Source of the DNA: Zanthoxylum bungeanum
Lineage: Eukaryota; Streptophyta; Magnoliopsida; Sapindales; Rutaceae
NCBI GenBank assembly: GCA_019454045.1
Contig: SKCR01010150.1
Location: 620,001 to 684,000 of the forward strand
DNA length: 64,000 nucleotides
Reading direction: 5' to 3'
Below, one piece after another: positions 45,297 to 54,589 of this stretch (position 1 is its first letter; every line of letters begins with the position of its first letter). The position numbers were made by a program, and so were the translations under genes. Below the pieces are notes generated by a model. That model was not told the DNA's origin and made no database searches. It worked only from the letters and a program-made list of their open reading frames with translations.

Positions 45297-46062
45297 ATAT
45301 CACTTTAGAAAAGAATTTATGGATGATTTATCGGGTTAAATTGATATAAACTTTCAACATTGTATACATATTTTTAATTACTTCGAATTGATATATTATG
45401 GTACATGCAGACCTGATTATAGTAGTTGAAAACTAGGAAAGTCGGTTTTTTCTCTTTCTAGTTAAAGTAATTAGAAAATACAAATTTATTAGCTTCATAT
45501 ATATTCAATCAGTATAACTAACAAAACTTCCCACGGGAACCAAAAATTTTGATATCGGTGTGCTGTTGACAATATTTTAACTTTAAAAAAATTAAAAAAA
45601 AAAAGATTGAGATATTGAATACATCATCAGCACTAACAAGTTCATACTTTTTTGCAATTAATATTTCTCAAACAATGTATAATGAGATACAGAGAGATTG
45701 GTGGATAACCGGATAAGTCCATCACCATTTAACATCTTTGCTTAATAATTTCTTAATTTTCAATGTTATAATAAGATTGTCCTCTTCGATAATATCAATT
45801 AATTAATGGTGAGTGGTTCAATTAATCAGTTAATTAAGATTTAAATTAATCAATGAGAGTGACTCTATTTCGCACGCATAGATTCATATTGCTTACGTAC
45901 TTGTAACAAGGTCTTGAATTGATCCACTAACATTGTGGATAATAAAGTTGTTTGGTTTTTTTAAGTAAATAATTGTATTTTTTTTTTATTTCTTTATATA
46001 TATATATATATATATAGAATGGGTGTACATTGTCATTTTCGACCCGTTACTACTGGTTTAAA
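45297..46062. other. Gene-free AT-rich stretch
   Basis: Spacer with (TA)n at about 45996-46016. I see no coding signal. Confidence 0.5.
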
Positions 46063-46072
46063 ATTATCCAAT

Positions 46073-46210
46073 GAGTAATGATATGTCCACAAAAAATAGT
46101 ACAAAATCACTAAAAGTAAATAATATATAACTAAAAGATATATAATTTTACTTGTCTTTTAATGATATTGTGTCTAATTTTGTGTTAATTTTTGTGGATG
46201 TATTATTTTT
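46073..46210. mobile_element. 138-bp MITE, probably Mutator-type (9-10-bp TSD)
   Basis: The ends agtaatgatatgtccacaaa and tttgtggatgtattattttt are inverted repeats. attatccaat flanks both sides (46063-46072 and 46211-46220). A 9-10-bp duplication points to the Mutator superfamily. Confidence 0.8.
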
Positions 46211-46220
46211 ATTATCCAAT

Positions 46221-46937
46221 TAACAAATTGATTTGGATTTTAAGTGATCCACGTTAAATCTAGAAAATAATTTAAAATAGTTTTGACTCTAAATTTTCTA
46301 TCAAAAATTAAGTAAAATTTATATTGTTGAGGGAAATCTGTATGTCTCCTCCATTGATTAATGTCTCATTCAATATGTTAAAATTAATGAAAAAAATATA
46401 TAATATTAGAAGGTCGTGGGTATTGTTAGGGGCAAAATCCAATGATACTTAAACCATGAATACTTTCGGTCATGGAACAATCGTGGGAGGACACGTCGTG
46501 GTAATGGTGAAGATGCTTTGCTAAAATTATGAAATACAATCATGAAAATGTCATTTTATTTATTTATTTAGATTTATATGCTGTGATATGCACCCTCTAG
46601 CTAGGGCATTAATTGTTCTTCCACTTGTTTGTTTTGTTATAAGCATGCAATTGCATGTCTGTGTCGTTTTATATACATGCCCTACGGAATTGCTTGTAGT
46701 TTTATTATTTTTTTATTTTTATGTAGTTGCCCCATCAATTCACCATATATTCCTTTTACTCCAATGTTTCTTGACCATTATATCTTGTCATTCAAGGAAT
46801 AAAATCATCATAAATCTAGTAAAATGATGAGTGTATTAAATATTCTTGAGGCTAGAGAAAAATTAGGATTATGTTATTTTCATTAAATTTTGAATCATGT
46901 GAATTATAAAGACATATAAAAAATATATATATATATA
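46221..46937. other. Gene-free AT-rich stretch
   Basis: An open frame at 46588-46827 is AT-rich with hydrophobic codons and has no gene context. I do not support it as a gene. Confidence 0.5.
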
Positions 46938-47810
46938 TGTTGACGGCGGATTTTGGTCTCAGGGTAATATTGGAATATCACTCCCGAGGAAATACTCCTT
47001 CAACTGTAAATTTGTTTGGTTATGGGGGACCAAAAGCAAACTTAGCAGAAAAACAGATAAATACACCAATCAACAAGGAGATTTAACGTGGTTCGGTGGA
47101 TTTGGATCCGACCTACGTCCACGGGCACAAACAAGATGATACTTTTATTATTCAAAATGCGCTTCTCAGACCGTTATTTGTGTTTTACAAGTTAGAGCTT
47201 GGTGATTCTGATCTCAACTCTACCTTGCTCTCAACTTGTTCCTCTTATTCTCTCTTTTTTTGTCCTCCTTTTCTCTTCACTCTACCCTCCTATTTATAAT
47301 GGTGAAGAAATCATATTCCTATTTGTACAAGAATTTCCTAGTTGAAACAATTTCATTTCCCATAAGGATTCCTAGTCAAAACTGTTCCCTTTTCCCAGAA
47401 GGATTCCTAGTCAAAACTATTCCATTTTTCCATAAGGATTCATAGTCAAAAACTACATTTACTTCCTTTATCATACTAGGACATTGACTTACTAGTTTAC
47501 CCTATGAAAGTAGGATAACTTATTATCTTATCTCATATGGATAGAATGCCTTATTTTCCCGATCATGTCTTGCCCTATGCTCGGTCTTCATGTGGTCGGT
47601 CATGATGGTCATTTGTGCTGAGAATGCTGCTACCGATCTGATAGTGCTCGGTCATCCGAACCAAAGTGGTCGGTTATCGGATCATAAAGTTATCGGCCAC
47701 TCACTCATGTGATCGGGTCGGTATTAATGATCTTTGACCAAGGAGAAAATTACCCTTTTGCCCTTGTCGTGCTGTCTTGAATACCATAGTGCCTAAAAAC
47801 ACCATCAACA
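46938..47810 (-). repeat. 3' LTR of element B
   Basis: Starts tgttgacggcgg and ends ccatcaaca. 873 bp, the same length as its partner. Confidence 0.95.
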
Positions 47811-48032
47811 TATGTCCCCTAGTTCTCGGTAACAACGAGTTTGCGAGTTGATGCCGGGAACTATAAAAAAGATGGTGTGCCGATGAATCCGTCGGTGGTC
47901 ACTCCAGGAATCGCAAAGAAAAATGTCTTGGCTGCAAATCTGGTCCTTCCTGCCACCCTCATGTGCTCAGTCAACGAGGATCCCGATATCTACCCGTGGA
48001 GACAATGCTTTGCCCTTATGCTGACGACGGCC

Positions 48033-48480
48033 GACTCGGTGGGACGTAACCCGACCCCGAGCTGAAATGAACACTTGGCTCCGGGGAAATGTTACGTCCC
48101 CAGACCAAAAGGACGGACTCGGTGGGACACGACCCGACCCCGAGCTGAGATGAACGCTTGGCCCTGGGGGAATATTACGTCCCCAGACCAAAAGGACGGA
48201 CTCGGTGGGACACGACCCGACCCCGAGCTGAGATGAACGCTTGGCCCTGGGGGAATATTACGTCCCCAGACCAAAAGGACGGACTCGGTGGGACACGACC
48301 CGACCCCGAGCTGAGATGAACGCTTGGCCCTGGGGGAATATTACGTCCCCAGACCAAAAGGGCGGACTCGGTGGGACACGACCCGACCCCGAGCTGAGAT
48401 GAACGCTTGGCCCTGGGGGAATATTACGTCCCCAGACCAAAAGGGACGGACTCGGTGGGACGTAACCCGACCCCGAGCTG
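48033..48480. repeat. 83-bp tandem array in element B (about 5.5 units)
   Basis: gactcggtggga recurs at 48033, 48116, 48199, 48282, 48365 and 48449 (last step 84). Units two to four are practically identical. Same unit family as the 83-bp array of element A. Confidence 0.95.
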
Positions 48481-48489
48481 AGAGAAACC

Positions 48490-48690
48490 AAGTGACCTTG
48501 GCGGAACGAATCCAGCCCCGAGCCGAATAAACAAGTGGCCTCGGCGGAACGAATCCAGTCCCGAGCTGAATAAACAAGTGGCATCGGCGGAACGAATCCA
48601 GCCCCGAGCTGAATAAACAAATGGCCTCGGCGGAACGAATCCAGCCCCGAGCTGAATAAACAAGTGGCCTCGGCGGAACGAATCCAGCCC
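48490..48690. repeat. 43-bp tandem array in element B (about 5 units)
   Basis: The unit contains tggcctcggcggaacgaatc, then cagccccgagctgaataaac. It corresponds in position and composition to the 44-bp array of element A. Confidence 0.95.
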
Positions 48691-49384
48691 TGTGCCAGGT
48701 AATCTTTGGGACTTGCTCAGAAGGGAATTGAATCAACCTTGTGAAGCCCTACCGAATCTGGCACGGGCGTCCCCTTGCCAGACCAGCGAAAAACAAAATC
48801 AAAACTTTGAAAAATAAGACCAAAAAGGTGGGGGGTGACTCGGCACTTGTCCCAAAAGAAAACTTTTTACAAATGTAAACAACAGCACGGATGCCTCAAA
48901 ACAGCGTCATGCCTGAGGCCTCCAAAACACAATTCTGAATCTTTCAATTCAGTGTCCCGGCGAACCAGGATTCGGATCAAATAGAGTGTTTGATTGGTAA
49001 GGGCACATCCTCTACACGTCGGTTCACTGGGGAGCCTGTGTATCATATGAGGGCTCCTCCTTACCACGCTGGAGTAGGCACACGCTACAGGGGCACCACT
49101 CATCCCCGTGCTGCATCTCTCGCGGATCCGAGGTGATGAATGGATCAAAGAGTGTCCGGGATACTAAGGGCACATTCCTCCTTAGGCCCGGCATCACTGG
49201 AGCTAGCAATCGTCACGGGGGCATCTCTATCCCCCGTGCTATGCTTTCCCACGGATCCATTACATCGGGTAAGTGAGGATCAGAGAGTGTTCGGTAACAC
49301 TGGAGCAAGCAATCGTCACAGGGGTATCATCCCTCCCCGTGCTATGCTTCTTACGGATCCTATGCATCGAGTATGTCCTTGGGG
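48691..49384. repeat. Spacer with three loose ~130-bp repeats
   Basis: From about 48960 three diverged units share 'ggatca.agagtgt', 'cactggag', 'caatcgtcac.gggg' and 'ccccgtgctatgctt..cacggatcc'. No coding motif is present. Confidence 0.65.
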
Positions 49385-50045
49385 ACCCCGAGCTGAATGA
49401 AACACTTGGCTCTGGGGGAATGTTACCTCCCCAGTCCAAAGGAGCATGCCTCGGTGGGACATAGCCCGACCCCGAGCTGAAAAAGGCACTTGGACCTGGG
49501 GGAATGTTACGTCCCCAGTCCGAAGGGCTGACTCGGTGGGATATACCCGACCCCGAGTAGAAAAAGGCACTTGGATCTGGGGGAATGTTACGTCCCCAGT
49601 CCGAAGGGCTGACTCGGTGGGATATACCCGACCCCGAGCTGAGAAAGGCACTTGGACCTGGGGGAATGTTATGTCCCCAGTCCGAAGGGCTGACTCGGTG
49701 AGATATACCCGACCCCGAGCTGAGAAAGGCACTTAGACCTGGGGGAATGTTACGTCCCCAGTCCGAAGGGCTGACTCGGTGGGATATACCCGACCCCGAG
49801 TAGAAAAAGGCACTTGGATCTGGGGGAATGTTACGTCCCCAGTCCGAAGGGCTGACTCGGTGGGATATACCCGACCCCGAGCTGAGAAAGGCACTTGGAC
49901 CTGGGGGAATGTTATGTCCCCAGTCCGAAGGGCTGACTCGGTGGGATATACCCGACCCCGAGCTGAGAAAGGCACTTGGACCTGGGGGAATGTTACGTCC
50001 ACAGTCCGAAGGGCTGACTCGGTGGGACGTGCCCGACCCCGAGCT
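49385..50045. repeat. 81-bp tandem array with 243-bp higher-order period
   Basis: gactcggtggga or its variant lies at 49530, 49611, 49692, 49773, 49854, 49935 and 50016, exactly 81 bp apart. A variant unit with gagtagaaaaagg occurs at 49555 and again at 49798 (243 bp = 3 units). The following units repeat the same order of single-base variants (acg, atg, acg in 'gttacgtcc'). Confidence 0.95.
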
Positions 50046-50177
50046 GAACGACCCCGGCGGAATAAGATCCAGTCTCGAGCTGATGGTTCAAGGGGCCTTG
50101 GCGCCCGACTGTCTTTATGTAGTGGGCGTTTGAGTATGTCCCCTGTCTTTGAATATGTCTTTCAATTTGTTTTTTTG

Positions 50178-50218
50178 TTTTTTTTTTTTTTTAGAAAACG
50201 GATAAAAAATGTTTTATT
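50178..50218 (-). other. Internal AATAAA and A15 tract on the sense strand of element B
   Basis: On the minus strand AATAAA (complement at 50213-50218) is followed about 20 bases later by 15 A (complement at 50178-50192), exactly where the pol remnant ends and the arrays begin. This looks like a retrotranscribed poly(A) tail; see findings. Confidence 0.5.
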
Positions 50219-50279
50219 CATATTTGGGGACATACTGTCCTCCTTACAGTTCTTCTGCGTAATACTTTGAGAAAAAACT

Positions 50280-50452
50280 TTATATTTGGTTCATTGGTGG
50301 GCATTGTTTGATACCGACCGCCCATTTTGTAATCTCGGGGCCTGTTCCGTAAAGTTCTATCTCCTCGGTTTCCTCGGCTGTTGTGAGTCGAGCACTTTGT
50401 TCGGCCAAACGCCTGGGCCTCTGTCTTCTTCTTCTTCTCCCTGGTTCCTTTG
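50280..50452 (-). pseudogene. Short pol remnant upstream of the missing RT (element B)
   Basis: In a frame different from gag-protease the minus strand reads TAEETEEIELYGTGPEITKWAVG, which corresponds to the region between protease and reverse transcriptase in this lineage (glutamate-rich '.EELEEV.L', then 'pektvkiG'). It stops before any RT motif. Confidence 0.5.
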
Positions 50453-52603
50453 TCATTTTCGACTGTCTTCTACGATGCATAGAGTTTCTCGTGAGAGAGT
50501 TGCGAAGCAGCTGCGAGCTGTTTTCTGGCTTCCGCCCACAATTCCAATCCCTTCCCGGGTGGGGAATTTCAGTTTTAGGTGGTAGCAGGACATCGCAGCT
50601 TTCGTTTTCATCATGAAGGGTCGTCCGACGATGGCCTGGTAACTGCTCATGCAGTCTACCACAGTGAAGTCTGTCATGATCGTCCGGGTCCGGGGATGTG
50701 TCCCGACAGTTATTGCCAACTGTATTCTTCCCAGTGGGATAACGGCTGCTCCTCCGAAACCGTATAAGGGGGGGCTATCGCTGGTAAGGGTTGCATATTC
50801 TACCCCTAGGTTGTCCAGCGCTTCTCTGGAAATTATATCCACTGAGCTCCCGGGGTCCACTAGGATTCTGTCTACTTCTGACCCGCTGATGACTGCCTTG
50901 ATTATCAATGCTTCGTCATGAGGGAAACTTACTCCTCGGGTATCCTCCTCGGTGAACATTATTGGTACTGACCGGCCTCTCGGTAGCCCTTTGCCCTGTT
51001 CTGTTTCTAAGATATCCGGTCCTCGGGTTCTGTTGTAATCTTTCCTTGACCGGTTAGAGTTTCCGGCCAGCGTTCTTCCTCCTGTGATGATATTTATTTG
51101 ACGACCGCGTGCTCTTTGTCTGGCGGTCATGACCTCGTGGTCAATGTATTTGTTTAGGTACCCATTCCGTGCTAGATCTTCCATTTGTTCTCGCAGATCT
51201 TTGCATCCGTCTGTTGGATGTCCTTTGGAGTTGTGGTGCACACAATAAGCTTTTAGGTTCCTTTTGTCCGGAGGGAATCTCCTTTGGTCGGGTTCTACCA
51301 AGAGGCCTTTCCCCTGGATCTCCATGACGATTTGTCCCAATGGTTTCTTCAAGGGAATGTATGCATCTTCCCTTACTACATGGTTCACTTGGGTCGGCGC
51401 CCTCCTCTCTTGATTGTCCCGGTGCAGTGGTTTGAATTCTTTGTGCTTTGAGGGTGGTCTTCTGGATTCTCTTTCTGTCCGGCGGGGGGCACCCTTCCTT
51501 GCGGTTCTTTCTTTGATGGTGTTCCCTTTCCGGGATGCTTTCTCTTCGTTCTCCAACAAAACGAATTTTCGGGCCACCTCCAGAGCGGTGGCGTAGTCCG
51601 GGGTGTCTTGGATCCTCAGGTGAGTCCACAACTTCCCGACCTTCAGACCTCCCTTGAGACTTTCTAGCGCTTCCGATGACTCGTACGCTCCGACCTCGAG
51701 CACCAAATTGTGGTACCTTTCAATAAAATTCCTCAGGGGCTCATCATCCCCCTGCTTCATCAGTCTCAATTCTCCCACCATTTTCTTTGGGACGCATGCC
51801 CCTTTGAAGTGTCGTATGAATGACTTCCTCAGTTGTGCGAAGTTGCTGATGCTCCTTGGGGCTAGGCTTCTGTACCATAGGATGGCCGGTCCGGCCAGAG
51901 TTAGGGGGAAAACTTTGCATATGGCGTCGCCCATTACTCCATGTACTTCCATCAGGAGGACAAAGTTTTCGATGTGGGACTTTGGGTCGGAGTGGCCTTT
52001 GTATGGTGCCATGGTCGGCATGTTGAATCGCTTCGGGAACTGTGCTGACTTTATCTCTTCCGTAAGGGGAGACCCCTCTTCCTCGCCTCGGGTGTCTCCC
52101 GCGCCGATCTTGAGGCCTTCTTCCCATCTGGTCATCTCCTTTCTTAGCCAAGACTTTATTTCACGGGTTGTGCCCATGTGTCGCCTTCTGTGTCCTTCTG
52201 TTCGCCTGTCGTTCCGGGCGTGGAGTTCTTTGAGCCCGGGGGTCTCCTGTACGTCTTCGCTATACTTTCTGTCTTCCCTCTCGGAGCTGTAAAATCTGTC
52301 AGAGGAGGAGTCGGGTGATTGTTCCTCCTCTTCTTCTTCCCATGTGTCTTCTGATCGTGGCTCTCTTCCTACCACTTTAGATCTTATCCCATAGGGTCCT
52401 CTCTTTCTAGGTCCCTCGTTTTCGCTTACTCTTTTCCCTCTCTCCCTCTCTTTCCTCTTCTGTCCGGTCTCGGTTTCAGTTTCCTCGTTGTTTGCTCCTT
52501 CCATTCTTTCTAGTCGATCCATCATAGACCTCATGCCATCTTCCATTTTTTTCATCCAGTCTATTGCCGGACCTCCAGGTTGGTGATTTCCGTCCTCCGC
52601 CAT
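50453..52603 (-). CDS. Retrotransposon gag-protease polyprotein, uninterrupted (element B)
   Basis: A 716-residue frame starts with ATG at 52603 (MAEDGNHQPGG); an upstream GTG extension is unlikely. The N-terminal ~200 residues are charged (Glu/Arg/Lys-rich). Then comes the gypsy capsid: FPLTLAGPAILWYRSLAPRSI, FIRHF and a PLRNFIERYHNL block. After a basic linker it has KGLLVEPDQRRFP and a CHHC zinc knuckle AYCVHHNSKGHPTDGC. The C-terminal third is a retropepsin-like domain: DEALIIKAVI, RILVDPGSSVDII, with GRPFM near the end. The active-site triplet is D-P-G where D-T/S-G is the rule, so protease activity is doubtful. No stop or frameshift interrupts 2.15 kb, which fits recent copying, and perhaps selection on gag. 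It is expected to form virus-like particles in the cytoplasm that package the element RNA (family knowledge). Confidence 0.9.
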   Translation of the reverse strand: MAEDGNHQPGGPAIDWMKKMEDGMRSMMDRLERMEGANNEETETETGQKRKERERGKRVSENEGPRKRGPYGIRSKVVGREPRSEDTWEEEEEEQSPDSSSDRFYSSEREDRKYSEDVQETPGLKELHARNDRRTEGHRRRHMGTTREIKSWLRKEMTRWEEGLKIGAGDTRGEEEGSPLTEEIKSAQFPKRFNMPTMAPYKGHSDPKSHIENFVLLMEVHGVMGDAICKVFPLTLAGPAILWYRSLAPRSISNFAQLRKSFIRHFKGACVPKKMVGELRLMKQGDDEPLRNFIERYHNLVLEVGAYESSEALESLKGGLKVGKLWTHLRIQDTPDYATALEVARKFVLLENEEKASRKGNTIKERTARKGAPRRTERESRRPPSKHKEFKPLHRDNQERRAPTQVNHVVREDAYIPLKKPLGQIVMEIQGKGLLVEPDQRRFPPDKRNLKAYCVHHNSKGHPTDGCKDLREQMEDLARNGYLNKYIDHEVMTARQRARGRQINIITGGRTLAGNSNRSRKDYNRTRGPDILETEQGKGLPRGRSVPIMFTEEDTRGVSFPHDEALIIKAVISGSEVDRILVDPGSSVDIISREALDNLGVEYATLTSDSPPLYGFGGAAVIPLGRIQLAITVGTHPRTRTIMTDFTVVDCMSSYQAIVGRPFMMKTKAAMSCYHLKLKFPTREGIGIVGGSQKTARSCFATLSRETLCIVEDSRK

Positions 52604-52656
52604 TTGTCTTATCACGTGAACTGCTTTTTGTGAAGTTCCCCACAGACGGCGCCAAC

Positions 52657-53529
52657 TGTTGATGGCGGATTTTGGTCTCAGGGTAATATTGGAATATCAC
52701 TCCCGAGGAAATCCTCCTTCAACTGTAAATTTATTTGGTTATGGGGGACCAAAGGCAAACTTAACAGAAAAACAGATAAATACACCAATCAACAAGGAGA
52801 TTTAACGTGGTTCGGTGGATTTGGATCCGACCTACGTCCACGGGCACAAACAAGATGGTACTTTTATTATTCAAAATGCGCTTCTCAGACCGTTCTTTGT
52901 GTTTTACAAGTTAGAGCTTGGTGATTCTGATCTCAACTCTACCTTGCTCTCAACTTGTTCCTCTTATTCTCTCTTTTTTTGTCCTCCTTTTCTCTTAACT
53001 CTACCCTCCTATTTATAATGGTGAAGAAATCATATTCCTATTTGTACAAGAATTTCCTAGTTGAAACAATTTCATTTCCCATAAGGATTCCTAGTCAAAA
53101 CTGTTCCCTTTTCCCATAAGGATTCATAGTCAAAACTATTCCATTTTTCCATAAGGATTCCTAGTCAAAAACTACATTTACTTCCTTTATCATACTAGGA
53201 CATTGACTTACTAGTTTACCCCATGAAAGTAGGATAACTTATTATCTTATCTCATATGGATAGAATGCCTTATTTTCCCGATCATGTCTTGCCCTATGCT
53301 CGGTCTTCATGTGGTCGGTCATGATGGTCATTTGTGCTGAGAATGCTGCTACCGATCTGATAGTGCTCGGTCATCCGAACCAAAGTGGTCGGTTATCGGA
53401 TCATAAAGTTCTCGGCCACTCACTCATGTGATCGGGTCGGTATTAATGATCTTTGACCAAGGAGAAAATTACCCTTTTGCCCTTGTCGTGCTGTCTTGAA
53501 TACCATAGTGCCTAAAAACACCATCAACA
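52657..53529 (-). repeat. 5' LTR of element B
   Basis: Starts tgttgatggcgg and ends ccatcaaca. The primer-binding site is at 52635-52654, two bases from the LTR edge. Confidence 0.95.
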
Positions 53530-53869
53530 ATATATCATATTTTTAATTGAATATGAATTTGATGTGAATTGTAAGGTTTTATAGGATGACACCACATGCA
53601 GCAAAGCATGCTTTATGCTTGAATCCCAAAGCCTGAAAATGAATTGATAGCACATGTGCAAGATTTCATGCAATCTTGTTGCCATCATATTAGCCAATTT
53701 GTGGCCAACAAATGTGCAAAAAATTGACTCTCATAGGGTTTAGCTAGTCAATGTCCAGCTGATTGTCCTGGAATGGCCAATGCAACACCTCCAAGACCTA
53801 AAACCTGCTATTGATTGGGCTAACTGGGTACCCACAAATTAAAGATTATATATATATATATATATGGAA

Positions 53870-54045
53870 AATGCTAACGAATGTTTTAAGGGTACTCATT
53901 AAAGATCCATTTTATGAAGTTTTTATGGGAAAAATGAAAAAGTAATTAATATTTTGATAAATTTTTATATTTCTCATAAAAATGATGTGAAAACTTTCCA
54001 AAAATAAATACTTAATGAGTACCCTAAGGGCACTAATTAGCATGA
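53870..54045. mobile_element. MITE with ATGCTAA...GTACCCT TIRs (copy 2)
   Basis: Ends are aaaatgctaacga and attagcat, with the inner palindromic text gggtactcattaa / ttaatgagtaccc. It matches 3178-3355 over the TIRs and the AT-rich core, in inverse orientation. Confidence 0.75.
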
Positions 54046-54268
54046 ATATATATATATATATATATAATAAAACAAAACCAAGGAGGATGCACAATGAAAC
54101 ATTACTCTCCATCATTTTCAAAATTTTCATACTCAGAATGATTGAGGCAATAATTCTAAGTCCCCACATCCTTTTTTTTAAAAAAAAAAATTAAAAATTA
54201 AAAATTAAATATCACTAAGCTGAATTAGTTAGAAAGAGATAGAGCTTTTGTAGAAATTAATCTTGAGC

Positions 54269-54418
54269 TTAAGCCCACCTCCAAAGGACACAATTACTAT
54301 ATATTGAGAGGTTTATTATAGAGGTGATAATAGTATATTGAGTAGTGCTTTTGTTTGAGTGCCCTTTGTGGACATCATGAGAGCCATAGCTAGGGGCAGG
54401 CTGCTGCTGCTTCTCCAT
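54269..54418 (-). CDS. Possible small ORF or first exon, unknown product
   Basis: A 49-codon frame with an ATG at 54418 (MEKQQQPAPSYGSHDVHKGH, then Ser/Thr-rich and hydrophobic) has better codon texture than its surroundings and a leader-like A/G-rich upstream. No homologue or motif is recognised, there is no clear TATA box, and the second half looks random. It is listed as a weak candidate only. Confidence 0.2.
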   Translation of the reverse strand: MEKQQQPAPSYGSHDVHKGHSNKSTTQYTIITSIINLSIYSNCVLWRWA

Positions 54419-54589
54419 TAGTGAAAGTGACAACAAATTTATTTCTTTGCGATACTTTTTCTTTGGTTGTTTTTGGATTTTGCTGCTGATGTAAACCCAT
54501 TTCATATTTTCACAAATGGGGTATAACTTTATGAGTGTCAATATTAAATTAGAAATGTTGTATATATAATTGACTTCAAGAACCAAACA

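Larger units (their letters stand above)
46938..53529 (-). mobile_element. Non-autonomous Ty3/gypsy element with intact gag-protease (element B)
   Basis: Two 873-bp LTRs, about 98.5% alike by eye (roughly 13 differences), flanked by atata on both sides (46933-46937, 53530-53534; the target is a TA run, so this is weak). The primer-binding site on the minus strand is TGGCGCCGTCTGTGGGGAAC (52635-52654). In sense order it has a gag-protease frame, a short pol remnant, an AATAAA plus A15 tract, an 81-bp array, a spacer with its own loose repeats, a 43-bp array, an 83-bp array and a conserved 200-bp segment before the polypurine tract. No RT, RNase H or integrase is present, resembling the published class of terminal-repeat elements that keep only gag. 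Replication must use enzymes from a relative. Confidence 0.95.

Noticed and set aside
46588..46827. A 79-codon hydrophobic plus-strand frame
   Set aside because: AT-rich, no promoter or splice context, and no motif; random hydrophobic translation of T-rich DNA.
48092..50270. Many open frames within the element B arrays
   Set aside because: Same repeat effect. The 81-bp unit is a multiple of three, so all frames without stops stay open.
51654..52292. A 212-codon plus-strand frame
   Set aside because: It is the antisense shadow of the gag-protease frame of element B.
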